Below are positions 1 to 11,354 of a stretch of DNA of 64,000 nucleotides, piece after piece. Position 1 is the stretch's first letter. Every line of letters begins with the position of its first letter. The DNA comes from Atkinsonella hypoxylon (taxonomy: Eukaryota > Ascomycota > Sordariomycetes > Hypocreales > Clavicipitaceae): positions 124,001-188,000 of the forward strand of contig JFHB01000010.1 in the NCBI GenBank assembly GCA_000729835.1, written 5' to 3'. The position numbers and the translations under genes were made by a program. The notes beneath the pieces were generated by a model, which saw only the letters and a list, made by a program, of their open reading frames with translations, was not told the origin of the DNA and did not search any database.

Positions 1-2515
1 CAAGACTGCCTCCTGCTCCTCTGCCTCTTTCCTGAACTTCTCTTCACTGGGTAAGAGGATAGCCCTGTCGAGTCCGTAGGGCAGGCCGCGGTGTCGGCCA
101 CGTATCTGCATTGCAACAATGACAAGCTTGCCGATGACGGTGAACTGGGAGCACAGCGAGGCGTTGATTCCCTTGGCGCCCATGCTCAAACCCACGGTGC
201 CGTAAGCGCTGACCACCTCGAACAAGACATCAAACAGCGAAAACTTCTTGGCAGTAATTTTAGGGCCCTCGCTAATCGTGATGACAAAGAAGCCCAGGAA
301 TACATACCACAGGTCAAAGGACAGCTGACGGCGCAAATGGGTTCCGACATAGGACAAGGCTGGAGCATCGTCATTGTCAATGTCATGGTTCTCATACATG
401 CCAAGCGATTTCTCTTCATACACGTTGGTGCGGCGGATAGAGATGGCGATGGGGAAGACAGAGATGTACATCATAATCATGTAGAGCACGGGCATGGCAG
501 GGTGGAGGTCAGACAGGCTGATGGCCGAGAAACCGGCCGTTCTCGTGGATGCAGCTTGGAAAAGACCAATCACAACACGGTTCTTAACACTGAACTGGGC
601 GACAGGCTCCGAGCCAAGATCGAGAACCATGAAGAAAAGCAGGTCGAGCGCATTGAGGGCGATCAAAATCGAGAAAAGCCACCAGTTGGGGCCCGATGGA
701 AACAAGAGCGTGAAGCATCGACGAGGGTGATCGAGCAGAAACCGCAGCTCCTCCCATATGCCGGACCCAACTGGAGCGAGCTCGGCGCTGACCCAAATGA
801 TAAAGCGTAGCATGATAGGGAACGCAGTGTTACCAATGAGAATGAAGAACCAAGTGATCATAAGAGTAAACTCTGACGTGTTGAAGGAGATCATGCTGTC
901 AGGAGTGAGAGTGAAGCCGACGTCCATGAAGGCGACATTGGAAGTGAAAAATGCCCACCAAGTTCTCGAAACGCCGTCTGCCTCGACAATCTTGCCATAG
1001 TGGTCATTCTCGAGAATGAAGGGCAAGAGGCAGACGAGGATGATGAGGTGAAAGCCCCAGAAGTAGACCATGAGAACAATGGCTAGCGTTCTGAGTGATC
1101 GGTATTCAACTCCGCCCAATTCTTCTCGCTGCTCCAGTGTCAAACCAACAAAGTTGGAGTTTCTACCCATTGTCGGCGTGTAGGAAAGGTATGGCATGTC
1201 TTCCGTTTTAGAACTTGACAATGCAGAGCGAATCGTGTCCAAAGTGCGCGTCCGGGTGGCCCGCACTGGTTTGGGCTCTCCAGTGTCCTCGTGATGTTTA
1301 TTCTGAGAACGGTTAAAGATGCGAGGCTTCCGAAGTCGCAATGCATCTAAAGTCCCACCAACAGCTTTGAAATTGTCCTGCATCTCGTCTCGCCGATGCT
1401 TCTCGGGCTCTGAGATAACAATGGTCGATTGACGCTCATGAATGCGTCTCGAATCAGTGGCATCGCCACCTTTCCTGGAATCTGCAGTGTTAGAACGATC
1501 AAGTTGGTAGTTGTCGTCGTCTTCTCGGATGTCGTCAGCTTGAAGTCGCCTAGGCATCAAGCCTCGTTCGGCATCTCGGGGTCCCGGAATCCGAAGGACC
1601 TCATCGTCATCCTGTTTTCGTTGTCGTTCCAAAATGGCGATATGCTCCGCATGCGAACGGCTCTGGGGAAACTTGGTTTCATCGTCTCGTAACCCATCAC
1701 TACGCTTGACGGTCTCGGCAAAGGTGATGGCCGTAGTTGATAGCACCCCATGACCAGAGCCACGACTACCTCTTCGCCCGCCGTCTACTCGCTGTTCTTC
1801 AAGTCTATTGTCCGCACTCTCCGCGATGCTCTGATCAACTGGCTGAGAAGGATTTTCAGTGACAGCAGTAGTATCACTTTCATTACTCTTGTGCACAGCC
1901 GGATTTTCAGGCTGTTGATGATTGTCATCGTCTAGCAGAATACCGTGGTTGGTTATCCTCTGTTTCCGGCCATTCTGTGGAATCAGGGTGATATTACGAC
2001 CATTGACCCCTTGCTCTGCCAGATGCATATCATTACGAGCTTGTGATTTGGATTTGGTCAGTGTGCGGCGTCGAGCTCGTATCTCGCGTGCCCAGCTCCG
2101 GAAACGCTTCTCGAACCAATACAGGCGTAGAAAAACAACGAAGGAGTGCATGGTGATAGGGTTTGATGTCATGGCGAATAAGTAGATCATGGCTTGTTGA
2201 AATCCATTGAGAAGGTTGACGTCAACGGGATTCAGACCAGCCTGTGTATTTGCTCCGCTTGCGAACATGAGGGAATCAATATACTTCAACTTTCCCTTTC
2301 CTGCTATATATACGGCAACCGAGCACACCAGAGTGGCTCCGATGATCCAGAAATCTTGTGGTATGAATGATTAGTACAAGTGCGTAGCTATTTTGTGAGG
2401 ATAGGAGGCACATACAGTGAACTGTGATGAAACTAAAATGAGGCTTCTTAGAAATAAATGCAGGTTTGGCGGCCTTCAATTGACCCCAAACGTAGGAACG
2501 CGCTCCTTCGAACAT
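1..2515 (-). CDS. TRK1: TRK-type high-affinity potassium transporter, C-terminus beyond the window
   Basis: Plasma-membrane K+ uptake protein of the fungal Trk/Ktr/HKT superfamily. Two exons were assembled: the first (2416-2515) encodes an N-terminus ending in FITVHY, and a 61-bp intron (2355-2415, GTATGT...AG, phase 1) joins it to the long second exon. About 818 residues lie in the window. All four pore-loop signatures are visible in order: SGANTQAGLNPVD near the N-terminus, NVAFMDVGFTLTPDSM, STRTAGFSAI, and SAYGTVGLSMG close to the window edge, followed by the basic motif MQIRGRHRGLPYGLDRAI typical of fungal Trk. Between loops 1 and 2 lies a long charged cytoplasmic region rich in Arg, Asp and Ser (roughly 2150 down to 1150), as in yeast Trk1. 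The start was chosen because the family begins shortly before the first membrane helix. The gene has no close neighbour upstream: about 3.1 kb separates it from XPB. Family assignment is secure; transport affinity is inferred. Confidence 0.95.
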
Positions 2516-5500
2516 GATGACAGCGTTTGTAGAGCAAATGACAAGGAATTGCGGAAATGCTTAGGCCGGATGTGGACGTGATGCGTCCTGTGGATAATTT
2601 CCGTGTCTAAGGACAAAAATGCCCTTATCTTACCAGAGCTACACACTCGATTCGAAGATGCGTGCTCCAGACCAATTGTACATCCACTGTGCGTGATGCA
2701 AGCGAGGTAAGAGTTACCGTGTTAAGATGACAGCACTGGCCAGACAATATTGGTTCTTCAATGATCTGTATGGCCCGTCTAGGCGCAAGTCCAATCGAAG
2801 GACTTGGTATGCATAGAAGAGCAAATAGACATGGTGAAATGAACAGGAAGAAAAGTACACAAAAGCAAAAAGGAGAATGTCTCCTGGCGATCGAAGCTTT
2901 GACAGTTATGAGAAGCCCTAAGAACCCTAAAAAAAAGTGGTGGGTGCGCCGTTTGGTGATGGCTTGATACCTGTAGCCGAGCGATTGGATGATTCCAAGC
3001 GGAATAAAGCGACCGTTGCTGCGCGGAAATATTAATTGAGAATTTTGAATAACAAGTTTTTTTTGCGACCAGTCATTTGGCTGCTCAACAGACACGGAGC
3101 TCAAATGCCACATAAAGGCCGTTGCGTCAATAAAAATGGATGAAGGTCAACAGAGGCGTACCGAAAGTAAGGAGACAGCTTATCAACGCGCAAATCAATG
3201 GCTTCTAGGGTTAATGCAGTTGACAAAGGTTGGTGTTGTAGAGAACACGGTTAATTTCGTCGTCTGGTGTAGCTTCCTGTTAGGGCAGCACGGCGGCCGA
3301 ATCGGACGATAGCCTTGCAAGCTCGTTGAGTCGAGATCCCAGACCTGAGACGTGCGGAAGCGACATTGAATGCCCAGGAAGCTTCCAGGTAACGAGACAC
3401 CAAGAAATTGCCAACGAGGCTAGGACCAATCACACGAGCGAAATCCAACAAGAAACAAGAGATCAAGGAAGAAGTCAGAGATCGGATCGTGTACCGGCGT
3501 TTGCTGCCGAGTGACAGAAGAGAATGAGACTGGTGAAAAAGCAACGATTTTACTAGATGTGATTCGGTTGTCTCTGAGAGCCAGAATGACGACTCAGTGG
3601 TGTTCTGCCAATCTATGCAGAGGGAACGGATGCAGAGTAGAAGGTGCGAGATTCAGCGGTGAGAGTTCCTTGCCGAGGCCGTGGTGTTGTTGTAGTGACA
3701 CCGATGCAGGTCGAGACTGCGCGAGGGATGTTGGGATCAGGTCGCACACAGGGCACAGCGTCGCAGGGGCTGCCGACACTGGGCACCTCGCCCTGTCATA
3801 CGACCAAATGTACCAACCAGTACGGACGGACGAGACGTTGGGGTTGCAGTTGCGTACCTAAGGGAAGCGAGCCGAAGTTGCCTTCTGGCGATGGAAAGAC
3901 TGGGGGAGAGAATGGAAAAGTCGAGATTTACGAGCAAAGTTGATGCGGCGTTGGGAAGTCGGGATGTTCAGTCAAGTCAATGTTGTCTGGTGCTAGCACT
4001 CTAGCACTGCCTTACAGCCTTACAGCAAGCAGGTGCCGGTGCTGGCATCCGCTGGGGTAAGGTTAGATACCGTGGGTCGTAAGTAGTCTGTACCAGTGGA
4101 CCTCTGTGCTGCCAAGGAGCCAGTTAAGAGGCTTCGAGGCTACTGCAGGGCCGTAGGTACGTACCTAGCCTTTACATCTGACCATTAAAGCATCAAAATT
4201 AATGCTCAGGATGCCGCATCCGCATCCGGTTGAAGCTCCCGCCTCTGTCTGTCCTTGCATCATTGCTGCAAGTCAGGTCCTCCGCCAAATGCCGACTCGT
4301 CGTCTCAAGATACCGAGCCTACCGGTCGCACGACAGGGCGCGCCGCAACAAGCACCCCTGCTCAGGCACTCCCCCGGGGAAAAGCTATTTCCTGTGGCGC
4401 GGCCGAGTTCCCTTCAAAACCTCAAAGCCTGGATGTGCACCAGAGAGTCCCAGAGAGACCAAGGCCTACCTACAGTGCCCACATGGAAGAAGTAAGTAGT
4501 GAAAAAAAGAAAAAGAGAACGCTAGGAGGCCCAACCCATGAAATTAGTTAAATTCAAGGCAGTTGTGAAGCAAAAAAAAAAAAAAACCAATCCTCTTGGG
4601 CTTATGAGAGGTACAGATGTCCCAGGCCGACTCCATGTCACCATCAAGGTTCCGGTCCTTTTTCCTCCCGCCAAATTGCACTCCCACATAGTTACCTCGT
4701 GCCCTCCCCCGTCCGCTCGCGGCCCACGGCCCACGACCCACGCCCCAGCTAGCATGAGTTTAACTAACTAATTAAGCACTGTAATAAGCATTATACTGGC
4801 GCTGTTGTGTTACAGATCCAACCAACCCTGGCGTTCCGTCAAGCCCATGTCGTCGAGGCCCCGCGACATGACACAAGTCAGATCAGATACGCTGGCGCCG
4901 CCGCGTGAACCGCATTATCCAGGAAGCATCAATCAAACCTTACATGAACTGGAAAACTGAGCGGCCCAAGTGCGGGCCTGCGCTATAAACGAAACGAACT
5001 GACGATGACGCGTCTTTTCATAATCTGCGTGATCGTCCACCGACCTTCCGGCCGCCCTGTTTAAGACCAAAATGCGGCAGGCTTGTCAACCGACTCTGAT
5101 ACGATACGGTACGGTTTGATACGGTACGATTCGATTCGCACTTGCCAGCAACATCTCCAACCATCTTTCTGGGCCTAGCTCTTCAATGCTGCGCAGCTAG
5201 CAAGCGATAGAATACGAGAATTCTACAAAGTTCATCAGGTGCTGCAAGCACTTTAATGATTTTCATGGCGAAGACCAATGGAGATCTGCGTGGAGTTAGC
5301 ATTCGGCTCCACACCCCCCACTTCTGCCGAGTCGAATCTGTTGATGACATCACACCACGTGGCTTCGTGTCAACGGACCATAGGAAAAAAGCGCGTCGCT
5401 GTAAAGGACATGACTGTCATGGCATCAAGTGGGATACATTGGCTTTGACTTCGAATATCCAAGCCCAATCACTTTCGAATTGTTTTCTTCCTAAGGTTTT

Positions 5501-5639
5501 ATGTACATTCCTCCCACAAAAGGCAGCTGACTTAGATCACAACGCCCCCAACCCATTCGCTTTGCGTCCTCCGAAAACTAACGTCACAAATTGGCAAATT
5601 TGCCCACCATTGCACGCCCAAGCTGACATCGGATTGCAA
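2516..5639. other. 3.1-kb intergenic region upstream of TRK1 and downstream of XPB
   Basis: No conserved protein, tRNA or rRNA could be recognised on either strand. Open frames of up to about 160 codons occur but have no family signature and no splice-supported extension. The part next to TRK1 (2516 to about 4000) is the likely promoter and leader. A 15-A run lies at 4572-4586, and a tandem-like stretch of GATACGGTAC words near 5098-5135. The unusual length fits a regulated transporter promoter, but that is inference. Confidence 0.5.
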
Positions 5640-8123
5640 TCATTGCGCGGCCGCACGTCGAGCATTCTCCCTACCAATCTTCTTGAAGAAAGAATTACTG
5701 TCCTTCTTGCCCCTGCCCTTCTTTAATCCTTGATTTACTCGCTTGTTCTGCTCAATGTACGCCATATCCTGACCCCCACTGAGTTCTCCCAGTGTGCCCG
5801 CCGTTCTGCGAGCTCCCTTCTTCTTCTTGCGGCCCATTGCACCACTATGGAACAGGTCGTCAGTGATGTCCTCGTCCTCCATGGATTCATTCTCGACAAG
5901 CACTTTCTGAAGCAGCTCGCGTCGTTCACTAGCTGTTGCAAATGCGAGGCCGGGTGTTTTCTCAATGTTGGCCAGTTGTGTGATGACTTTGAAGGCATAG
6001 CCTTGGTCCACGAGAAATGCTTGCCGCTTCGATGAGAAGTACATTTCTTGCGTGTCTTTGGAGACCAATGAGTAGAAGAAGGCGTTGAAGCCTTCGTCGT
6101 TACGGCGCTTGGCCCGCAGAATTCGCCCTAAACGCTGTGCTTCCTGACGACGCGACCCGTAGTGTGACGAGATCTGAATAAGGCACGTCGCTTCTGGTAA
6201 ATCAAGCGAGGTGTCTCCGATTTTAGACAAGAAGAGGGTATTGACGAGTGGATTATGCTGAAAATTTTCGAGCACTTTAAGCCGTTCCTGTTGGCCAGTA
6301 CCGCCGTAAATAAAGGCCTTCCCTAGCTTTAATGCATATGCTTTCAAAGCATATACATTGTCCGAGAACACAATAATCTTGTCTCCCCTTTCTTCGTGAT
6401 AGTTGATTAGGTACTGGCAAGCTTGAAATTTTCGCGGATTCATGATATACAATAAATTCTTCTTGCGTGTAGGTGCCCGAAGATATTCATCATAGAATTC
6501 AGTGGGCATCGGGCACCACACTTCAGCGCATTGAACCCGAGCAATATGTCCTTGCTTGGACAATTCCATCCAATTGGCTTCAAATAGCTTTGGTCCAATT
6601 AAAAAATTTAAGTCGGAAATCTTATCGTCTTCTCGTAGTAAGGTGGCGGTTAATCCCAGCTTAGAGTGCGTCTTTATAGAGGATGTAACCTTTCGGAAAA
6701 TGTTGGCTGGTACAACGTGAACTTCGTCAAGGAGCATAAGACCCCATTCGCGCCCGGTCAGAAACTTCATCATCTTATCAGCGTCGTACGACCGGGCCCT
6801 GGATTGCGTGACCATAGAGTAGGTCGTGACAATGATACCCGTACTTCCAGTGAATACAGAGCCCTTCGAATCTGACGTAAATGCAACAATGTCATCAGGA
6901 TTAATGTTGGACCATTTCAAGAATTCATTCCTCCACTGCACAACTGACATGGAGCTAGTGCAGAGTACAATGACACCCTTCTTAATTGTGCAAGCCGCTG
7001 TGATACCGACAAGTGTTTTACCAGCACCGCAAGGCAGGACAATAAGCCCACTCTTAGCCCGACCATTACCGAACATCTTGCTAAGACTCTTCTCTTGGTA
7101 TGGTCGAATTTGAGTGCCGGGCTTAAGGTCAATCTCCAGATTTGAGTTGACCTCATCTCTGCGGAAATCGTATTCTTCCAAGACGGGATATCCTAGGTTC
7201 AGACATTCCTTTTGAACCGTCTCAACGTCCTTGTCGGCGATTTCAAACGAGTGTGTAACCTCTTGATCATCATCGTCTTCTTCATTGAGTGTGGCCAATA
7301 CGTCGTTTTCGTTGACGGCTGGACCATTTGTTTGTTCACCACCTTGTTGGAGGCCATTTGCTTGTTTGACGCCTGCTGCATTTTTGGTGCCCGGAATTAC
7401 CAAACCGCCGATTTTGGGAGCAGCAGATGTTGTGATTTCTTCGGTCCCTTGAACTCGTAGCGGCCCAATCTTGGGATTCTTGAGAAGCATTTGCAACATT
7501 TCGGGGTCCGGACTTTCCACATAGTACTTGGTATTTTTCAAGACGAGCTTGACTTTGCCGTAACTTTGCGTGCAGCTGGTAATGAAGTTGCGAATTTCTT
7601 CAGGTAGGGGTGTTTTGAGAAACCTCTCTAAAGTATTGATGATGTCGGAGGGAGATAATCCAACCGAGACCGCGGCATACAAACTATGTGTTGTCAGGGC
7701 GTACTCGTGCATGAACGTCGGACGTGAAAGTGGCTCTGCAATGGTGATCAAGAAATCTTGAGCTTGTTCCGCCAGCGGATTGAAGCTTTCCAATATGATT
7801 CGACCTTTTTGAGGATCAATCCATAGTGGACGGTTCTGGTGATCTTTCTTGAGGTCCAGGTACGAAAAATCATGGTCACCAAAAATGTGCGGTAGCGGCT
7901 CCCGAATCGTGTGTCTTTTTTGAAAACGATCCAGGGAAAACAGATCAATATTCTTGTCTATATCACGCTCGAGGACCTCGTCGACTGGCCCATCGTCCTC
8001 CTCCACTTCATCGTTGCTATCGAAACTACGAGGAGTAGCTGCACCAGGCGTGGACATACGTGTAGACTTGCCGATCTTCGTCCCTCCTTGCGCGGCTACG
8101 TCTGCCTTTCGCTTCGGAGGCAT
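5640..8123 (-). CDS. SSL2: TFIIH DNA helicase/translocase subunit XPB (Ssl2/Rad25)
   Basis: An 827-residue, intron-free 3'-to-5' superfamily-2 helicase of the TFIIH core, acting in the nucleus in promoter opening by RNA polymerase II and in nucleotide excision repair. The N-terminus is Lys-rich, followed by an acidic segment and the XPB N-terminal domain (about residues 60-215). Helicase motifs are intact: Walker A LPCGAGKT (about 363-370), DEVH box (about 466-469), TAT with the XPB-specific RED motif (about 492-499), and motif VI QRLGRILRAK (about 663-672). The C-terminus is basic (KKKKGARR; KKGRGKKD). A hydrophilic Asn/Gln/Gly insert at about 245-290 is low-complexity and likely lineage-specific. 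Length agrees with yeast Ssl2 (843). Its start codon faces the CHY zinc-finger gene across 342 bp, so both probably use a shared promoter region. Confidence 0.98.
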   Translation of the reverse strand: MPPKRKADVAAQGGTKIGKSTRMSTPGAATPRSFDSNDEVEEDDGPVDEVLERDIDKNIDLFSLDRFQKRHTIREPLPHIFGDHDFSYLDLKKDHQNRPLWIDPQKGRIILESFNPLAEQAQDFLITIAEPLSRPTFMHEYALTTHSLYAAVSVGLSPSDIINTLERFLKTPLPEEIRNFITSCTQSYGKVKLVLKNTKYYVESPDPEMLQMLLKNPKIGPLRVQGTEEITTSAAPKIGGLVIPGTKNAAGVKQANGLQQGGEQTNGPAVNENDVLATLNEEDDDDQEVTHSFEIADKDVETVQKECLNLGYPVLEEYDFRRDEVNSNLEIDLKPGTQIRPYQEKSLSKMFGNGRAKSGLIVLPCGAGKTLVGITAACTIKKGVIVLCTSSMSVVQWRNEFLKWSNINPDDIVAFTSDSKGSVFTGSTGIIVTTYSMVTQSRARSYDADKMMKFLTGREWGLMLLDEVHVVPANIFRKVTSSIKTHSKLGLTATLLREDDKISDLNFLIGPKLFEANWMELSKQGHIARVQCAEVWCPMPTEFYDEYLRAPTRKKNLLYIMNPRKFQACQYLINYHEERGDKIIVFSDNVYALKAYALKLGKAFIYGGTGQQERLKVLENFQHNPLVNTLFLSKIGDTSLDLPEATCLIQISSHYGSRRQEAQRLGRILRAKRRNDEGFNAFFYSLVSKDTQEMYFSSKRQAFLVDQGYAFKVITQLANIEKTPGLAFATASERRELLQKVLVENESMEDEDITDDLFHSGAMGRKKKKGARRTAGTLGELSGGQDMAYIEQNKRVNQGLKKGRGKKDSNSFFKKIGRENARRAAAQ

Positions 8124-8465
8124 AGTTTGCTCGTGCCGCCGTCACGATAGCGGCAAGAGACGATCGTTGTTGCGCGACTAGTGTGGGATGAAGAGTTAGG
8201 TACCGTGTTCATGACAGTGACGTCCTGAGGAATTTCTTATGGATGCCGGCAGCCAAATCGACAGCGTGATGACTAAGAACAGCAGTATGCTATTTAATAA
8301 GTGGAGACCCGCTCACATGCTGGCTTAAGTAGCTCACCGCGCAAGGGAAGCAACCATGCGGGTGTACCCCACCAAGTTTTGTACCTAACTAACCAGGCAT
8401 TCTTTAGCAGTCTACTTTCCTTTCAACTCGCCGTTACATACTGCCACAAGAACACGAGCATCGCC
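8124..8465. promoter_or_regulatory. Divergent intergenic promoter region between XPB and the CHY zinc-finger gene
   Basis: The 342 bp lie between two head-to-head start codons and must hold both promoters and 5' leaders. No canonical TATA box stands out. An AT-rich stretch near 8292-8300 (TATTTAATAA) is the only candidate core element. The bidirectional role is inferred from gene orientation. Confidence 0.6.
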
Positions 8466-8989
8466 ATGTGGTAAGAAGCTGTGGCCTCTGATTTATTTAT
8501 TGGCAGTTTCACTAATTTCAGAATTAAAAATAGCAAACACATCCTCAACGCACAAGTGTCTATCCGTTCACCATGTTGTTCGTCAACCACTAACCTCTGA
8601 TTCATTTAAGGCGAATAGCTGCATTCCTGCTGCGATCAAAATGAAATACTAACGTAAGATATATACCAGGTCGGAAATGGTTCGATTGCGCCGAATGCCA
8701 TAGTGAGCAAGAGACGCACCCTCTTTCTCAAAGTTTCGAAATGGTATTCGCTTGCAAGAAGTGCAAGAAATGTTTCCGAAAGGATGCCCAAGAATTCGAG
8801 GAGAGCGATGAATACTGCCCCCATTGCGACAATCATTTTGTCATCGAGGCCAAGACCCCGAAGGCAGCGCTCTCTATAGAGAGTGAGGACGCGAGAGTCA
8901 ACAACAAGATGCTTAAAGATGAGCGTGTCAGGCAAAAGGGTTATCGAACTATGTTTGATCCAGACGAGGATGCTGATAAGCTGGGATAA
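8466..8989 (+). CDS. CHY zinc-finger protein (122 aa, three exons)
   Basis: A small Cys/His-rich zinc protein of the fungal CHY-finger family, which includes yeast Hot13, an intermembrane-space factor. Three exons were assembled: ATGTG only (8466-8470), then 8534-8577, then 8670-8989. Intron 1 (8471-8533) starts GTAAGA. Intron 2 (8578-8669) starts GTTCGT, a weak donor, but carries a perfect TACTAAC branch point. The spliced protein starts MCKHILNAQVSIRSPCC and continues RKWFDCAECH, MVFACKKCKKCF and EYCPHCDNHF, so zinc-ligand pairs are regularly spaced throughout. The acidic C-terminus ends DPDEDADKLG. Total coding length is 369 nt, in frame across both junctions. The annotation fails if only the third exon is considered, which would lose the first zinc site. 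It is shorter than full CHY/RING E3 ligases, and no RING is present. The molecular role is unknown beyond metal binding. Confidence 0.88.
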
Positions 8990-9227
8990 TTAAGTGCCAG
9001 TTTTGGGTTACCTATGACATTTATTTCAGCGCGCGAATGACGAATAGTTCGAGGCGTTTTTCCGGTTGGGCTGTATTTTTCGTCAAAGAACAATACACAT
9101 CATGACAAGGCATTACACCTGGATGATGTCGGTATTGATACAAACCATCTGTACTGTGGTGATTGCTATAGCTCTAAAGCAGATGCCTCATCTTCCAGAC
9201 TGTATATCACATTGCACACGCCGTCGA

Positions 9228-10270
9228 CTATTCAGCAGCGGAGTCGTCAGGCCCTCTAGTAAGAATAGCTGCAGTACCCTGTCCAGGTGTTCGCCCAGTC
9301 TTCTTCTTTGCGGCTTCTTCTTGCTTCTCTTGCTCAATCTCCTTCACGTAGCCCTCGATTTCTTCCGTAGGTAAAATCTCCATGGTAGCGCCAGGGGCCA
9401 TGAGTGCAATCTCGATATTCTTCGCACCAGTTTGCACAACCTCGAGAAGGGATTTTATGGCAAGTCGGATTGTGGTTTCGCGGTCCATATCATCCTTGTA
9501 ATTGCGCTCTAGAAATTCCCGAACCGTCTTACTGGATCGGCCAATAGCATTTGCTTTCCTACGATGACTGTGAGTCAGGACACGCGCGAATAGCCCGAGG
9601 ATCCCAAGATGCGGACTTACCACGCTGAGTATATACCTGAAGGCTCAGTTTGGAAGAGCCTGGGAACTTTGCTGCCAGGGTCAAAGCCCACGACGAGTGT
9701 GCTGATACCGAACGGTCGGACACCGCCGGCCTGCGTGTAACGTTGCTGCACACCAGCGACATACTTGGTAATGTAGTCAATGGTCACCGGATCCTCGACA
9801 GAGAGACGATGAGACTGAGCTTCTAATCGGGCCTTGTCGACCAGAATCCGTGCATCGGCGTTGAGGCCAGCGAAGGCCAAAGCGGCATGGGTATCGAGGA
9901 GCTGGATTTTCGAGGGCGTGATTCGAGTATCCTGAAGTTTCATTGCTGATCGCTTCTCGCATCCAAGGACGACAACATCTTTCCCTTTGACACCGACGGC
10001 GCAGGTTCCTGATGACCAATGTCACTACGACGGAAAATGTAGTGGACAGTTTCGCCTGCTAACGCACCTCTTTTGACAGCCTCGCCAGCATACTCAACCT
10101 GGAAGACGTGCCCGTCCGGACTATCCATAGGTTAGACAATTTTGAAAGAGTGGCAAGCGTCGTGAACTCGAACCTGAAGACTACGGAGGGAGATACTGGT
10201 CAGCAGACATCTAAGGACTAGGTGGTCGTGTTGACCTACCAGAGAGAGCTCTGTCGTAACCGGAAGCCAT
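9228..10270 (-). CDS. PRE6: 20S proteasome subunit alpha type 4 (Pre6/PSMA7), five exons with a 7-nt microexon
   Basis: Alpha-ring subunit of the 20S proteasome core. Exons on the minus strand: 10240-10270, a 7-nt microexon 10174-10180, 10068-10120, 9621-10008 and 9228-9558, giving 269 residues in one continuous frame. The N-terminus MASGYDRALSVFSPDGHVFQ is the alpha-subunit signature; Val, Phe and Ser in it are completed by the microexon. It continues to VKRGTCAVGVKGKD, the conserved core GLNADARILVDKAR, and GVRPFGISTLVVGFDPG. A Lys/Glu-rich C-terminal tail (KQEEAAKKKTGRTP) is longer than in yeast and typical of filamentous fungi. All introns are 53-62 bp; intron 2 uses a weak GTTCGA donor but has a TCTAAC branch point. 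The convergent CHY gene ends 238 bp away. Subunit identity (alpha4 rather than another alpha) follows from family knowledge of these motifs. Confidence 0.96.
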
Positions 10271-11354
10271 TGTTATGATATGGTGTTTCTTTTCGTTTTC
10301 TTGGTGGATCTGTCTACTGCGCGTGAAAAATTCAAGATGAGATTGAGTGTCACAAGCGTGCGGACTGACGAGGGTCGTCAGTTGAGTCGTGGATGAAGGC
10401 GTCACTTCGATGAGGTCGCTGTTCAGAGGGAGCTTCGTCAGACCTGGCCGCCTATCCACGATACGCCCGGCTGGCAGCAAGCTGGAGCTAATATCCGGTC
10501 CCGTGCACAATAGTCCTTGGACGGAACAACGTCCAAGCGGACCCGCTCACAGTGTGTCAGTACAGTGTTTACTCGTACACACGGTCATCAGGGATTACTG
10601 GAACATCTCCATTGTGCCTATTCGGTAACGTTAGTGAAATGGTCATTTCTGTGATCATCTGCTACGAGAGGTGAGGCCTGAAATGAAACAAAGGCGTCGA
10701 TGATATCTCCGCTGCTGGTCCCATGCCAGCCAATTTGTTATTCAAGGGTCACCAGAATATCGTGTCATTGACTTGGCCCATAACTCAGATCCCTTGTAGC
10801 TTCTAGCTTTGCATATTCTACGATTCAGATGTGGTCCACGAATGCAGGTGACCGTCAGTACAATTACAATGGCCATACAGCATGGTAATTCTGTTAGTTT
10901 CTGCCGGACAAGATTTTCAGTCTCAAGCTCCCACGATTAAGCCGTACAGATATGGTGCGTTCACACAGCAACACGCGTTCTTGAGCTTCATCAACTTTCA
11001 CTGCTTCAGCAATCTTTTCTCGTGACAGGGCTCATGGTCCCCGACTCCTCGGATCAAAATAGTACGGATCTGGCATATGAAAACAGGCGAATGTACGCAG
11101 GCGTTTGAGTGGCATGACGATATAGTCTACACGGTAGCCCCTTTCTCACCTAAATCTTGCTGTAGCAGCTCATCTGCCCAACACAAATCACCTCTCGATT
11201 GATGACCAAATGAAAGTTTGGCATAGGGTATCAGGTAAATGGTCACAAATCATCAGGGTAAATATTCCTAGGTGAGAACGCCGTCGTTCTCTACTCGAAA
11301 CATGTTATCACGCGGAGGTCTTTCCATTCACACCTCTACAATTTCCCCATCTGC
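10271..11354. other. Intergenic region, no gene seen
   Basis: About 1.1 kb between the PRE6 start and the 3' end of the NADH dehydrogenase gene. I see no conserved reading frame, tRNA or repeat. The part adjoining 10271 must hold the PRE6 promoter. Confidence 0.5.

Noticed and set aside
91..810. 239-codon plus-strand open frame at the window start
   Set aside because: It is the antisense shadow of the TRK1 pore region, whose minus-strand translation shows all Trk motifs.
5256..5726. 156-codon plus-strand frame overlapping the 3' end of XPB
   Set aside because: Convergent overlap with a conserved gene and no recognisable domain.
10161..10174. GGTTCGAGTTC on the minus strand, resembling a tRNA B-box, inside PRE6 intron 2
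   Set aside because: It lies across a short coding-gene splice donor and no tRNA fold fits.
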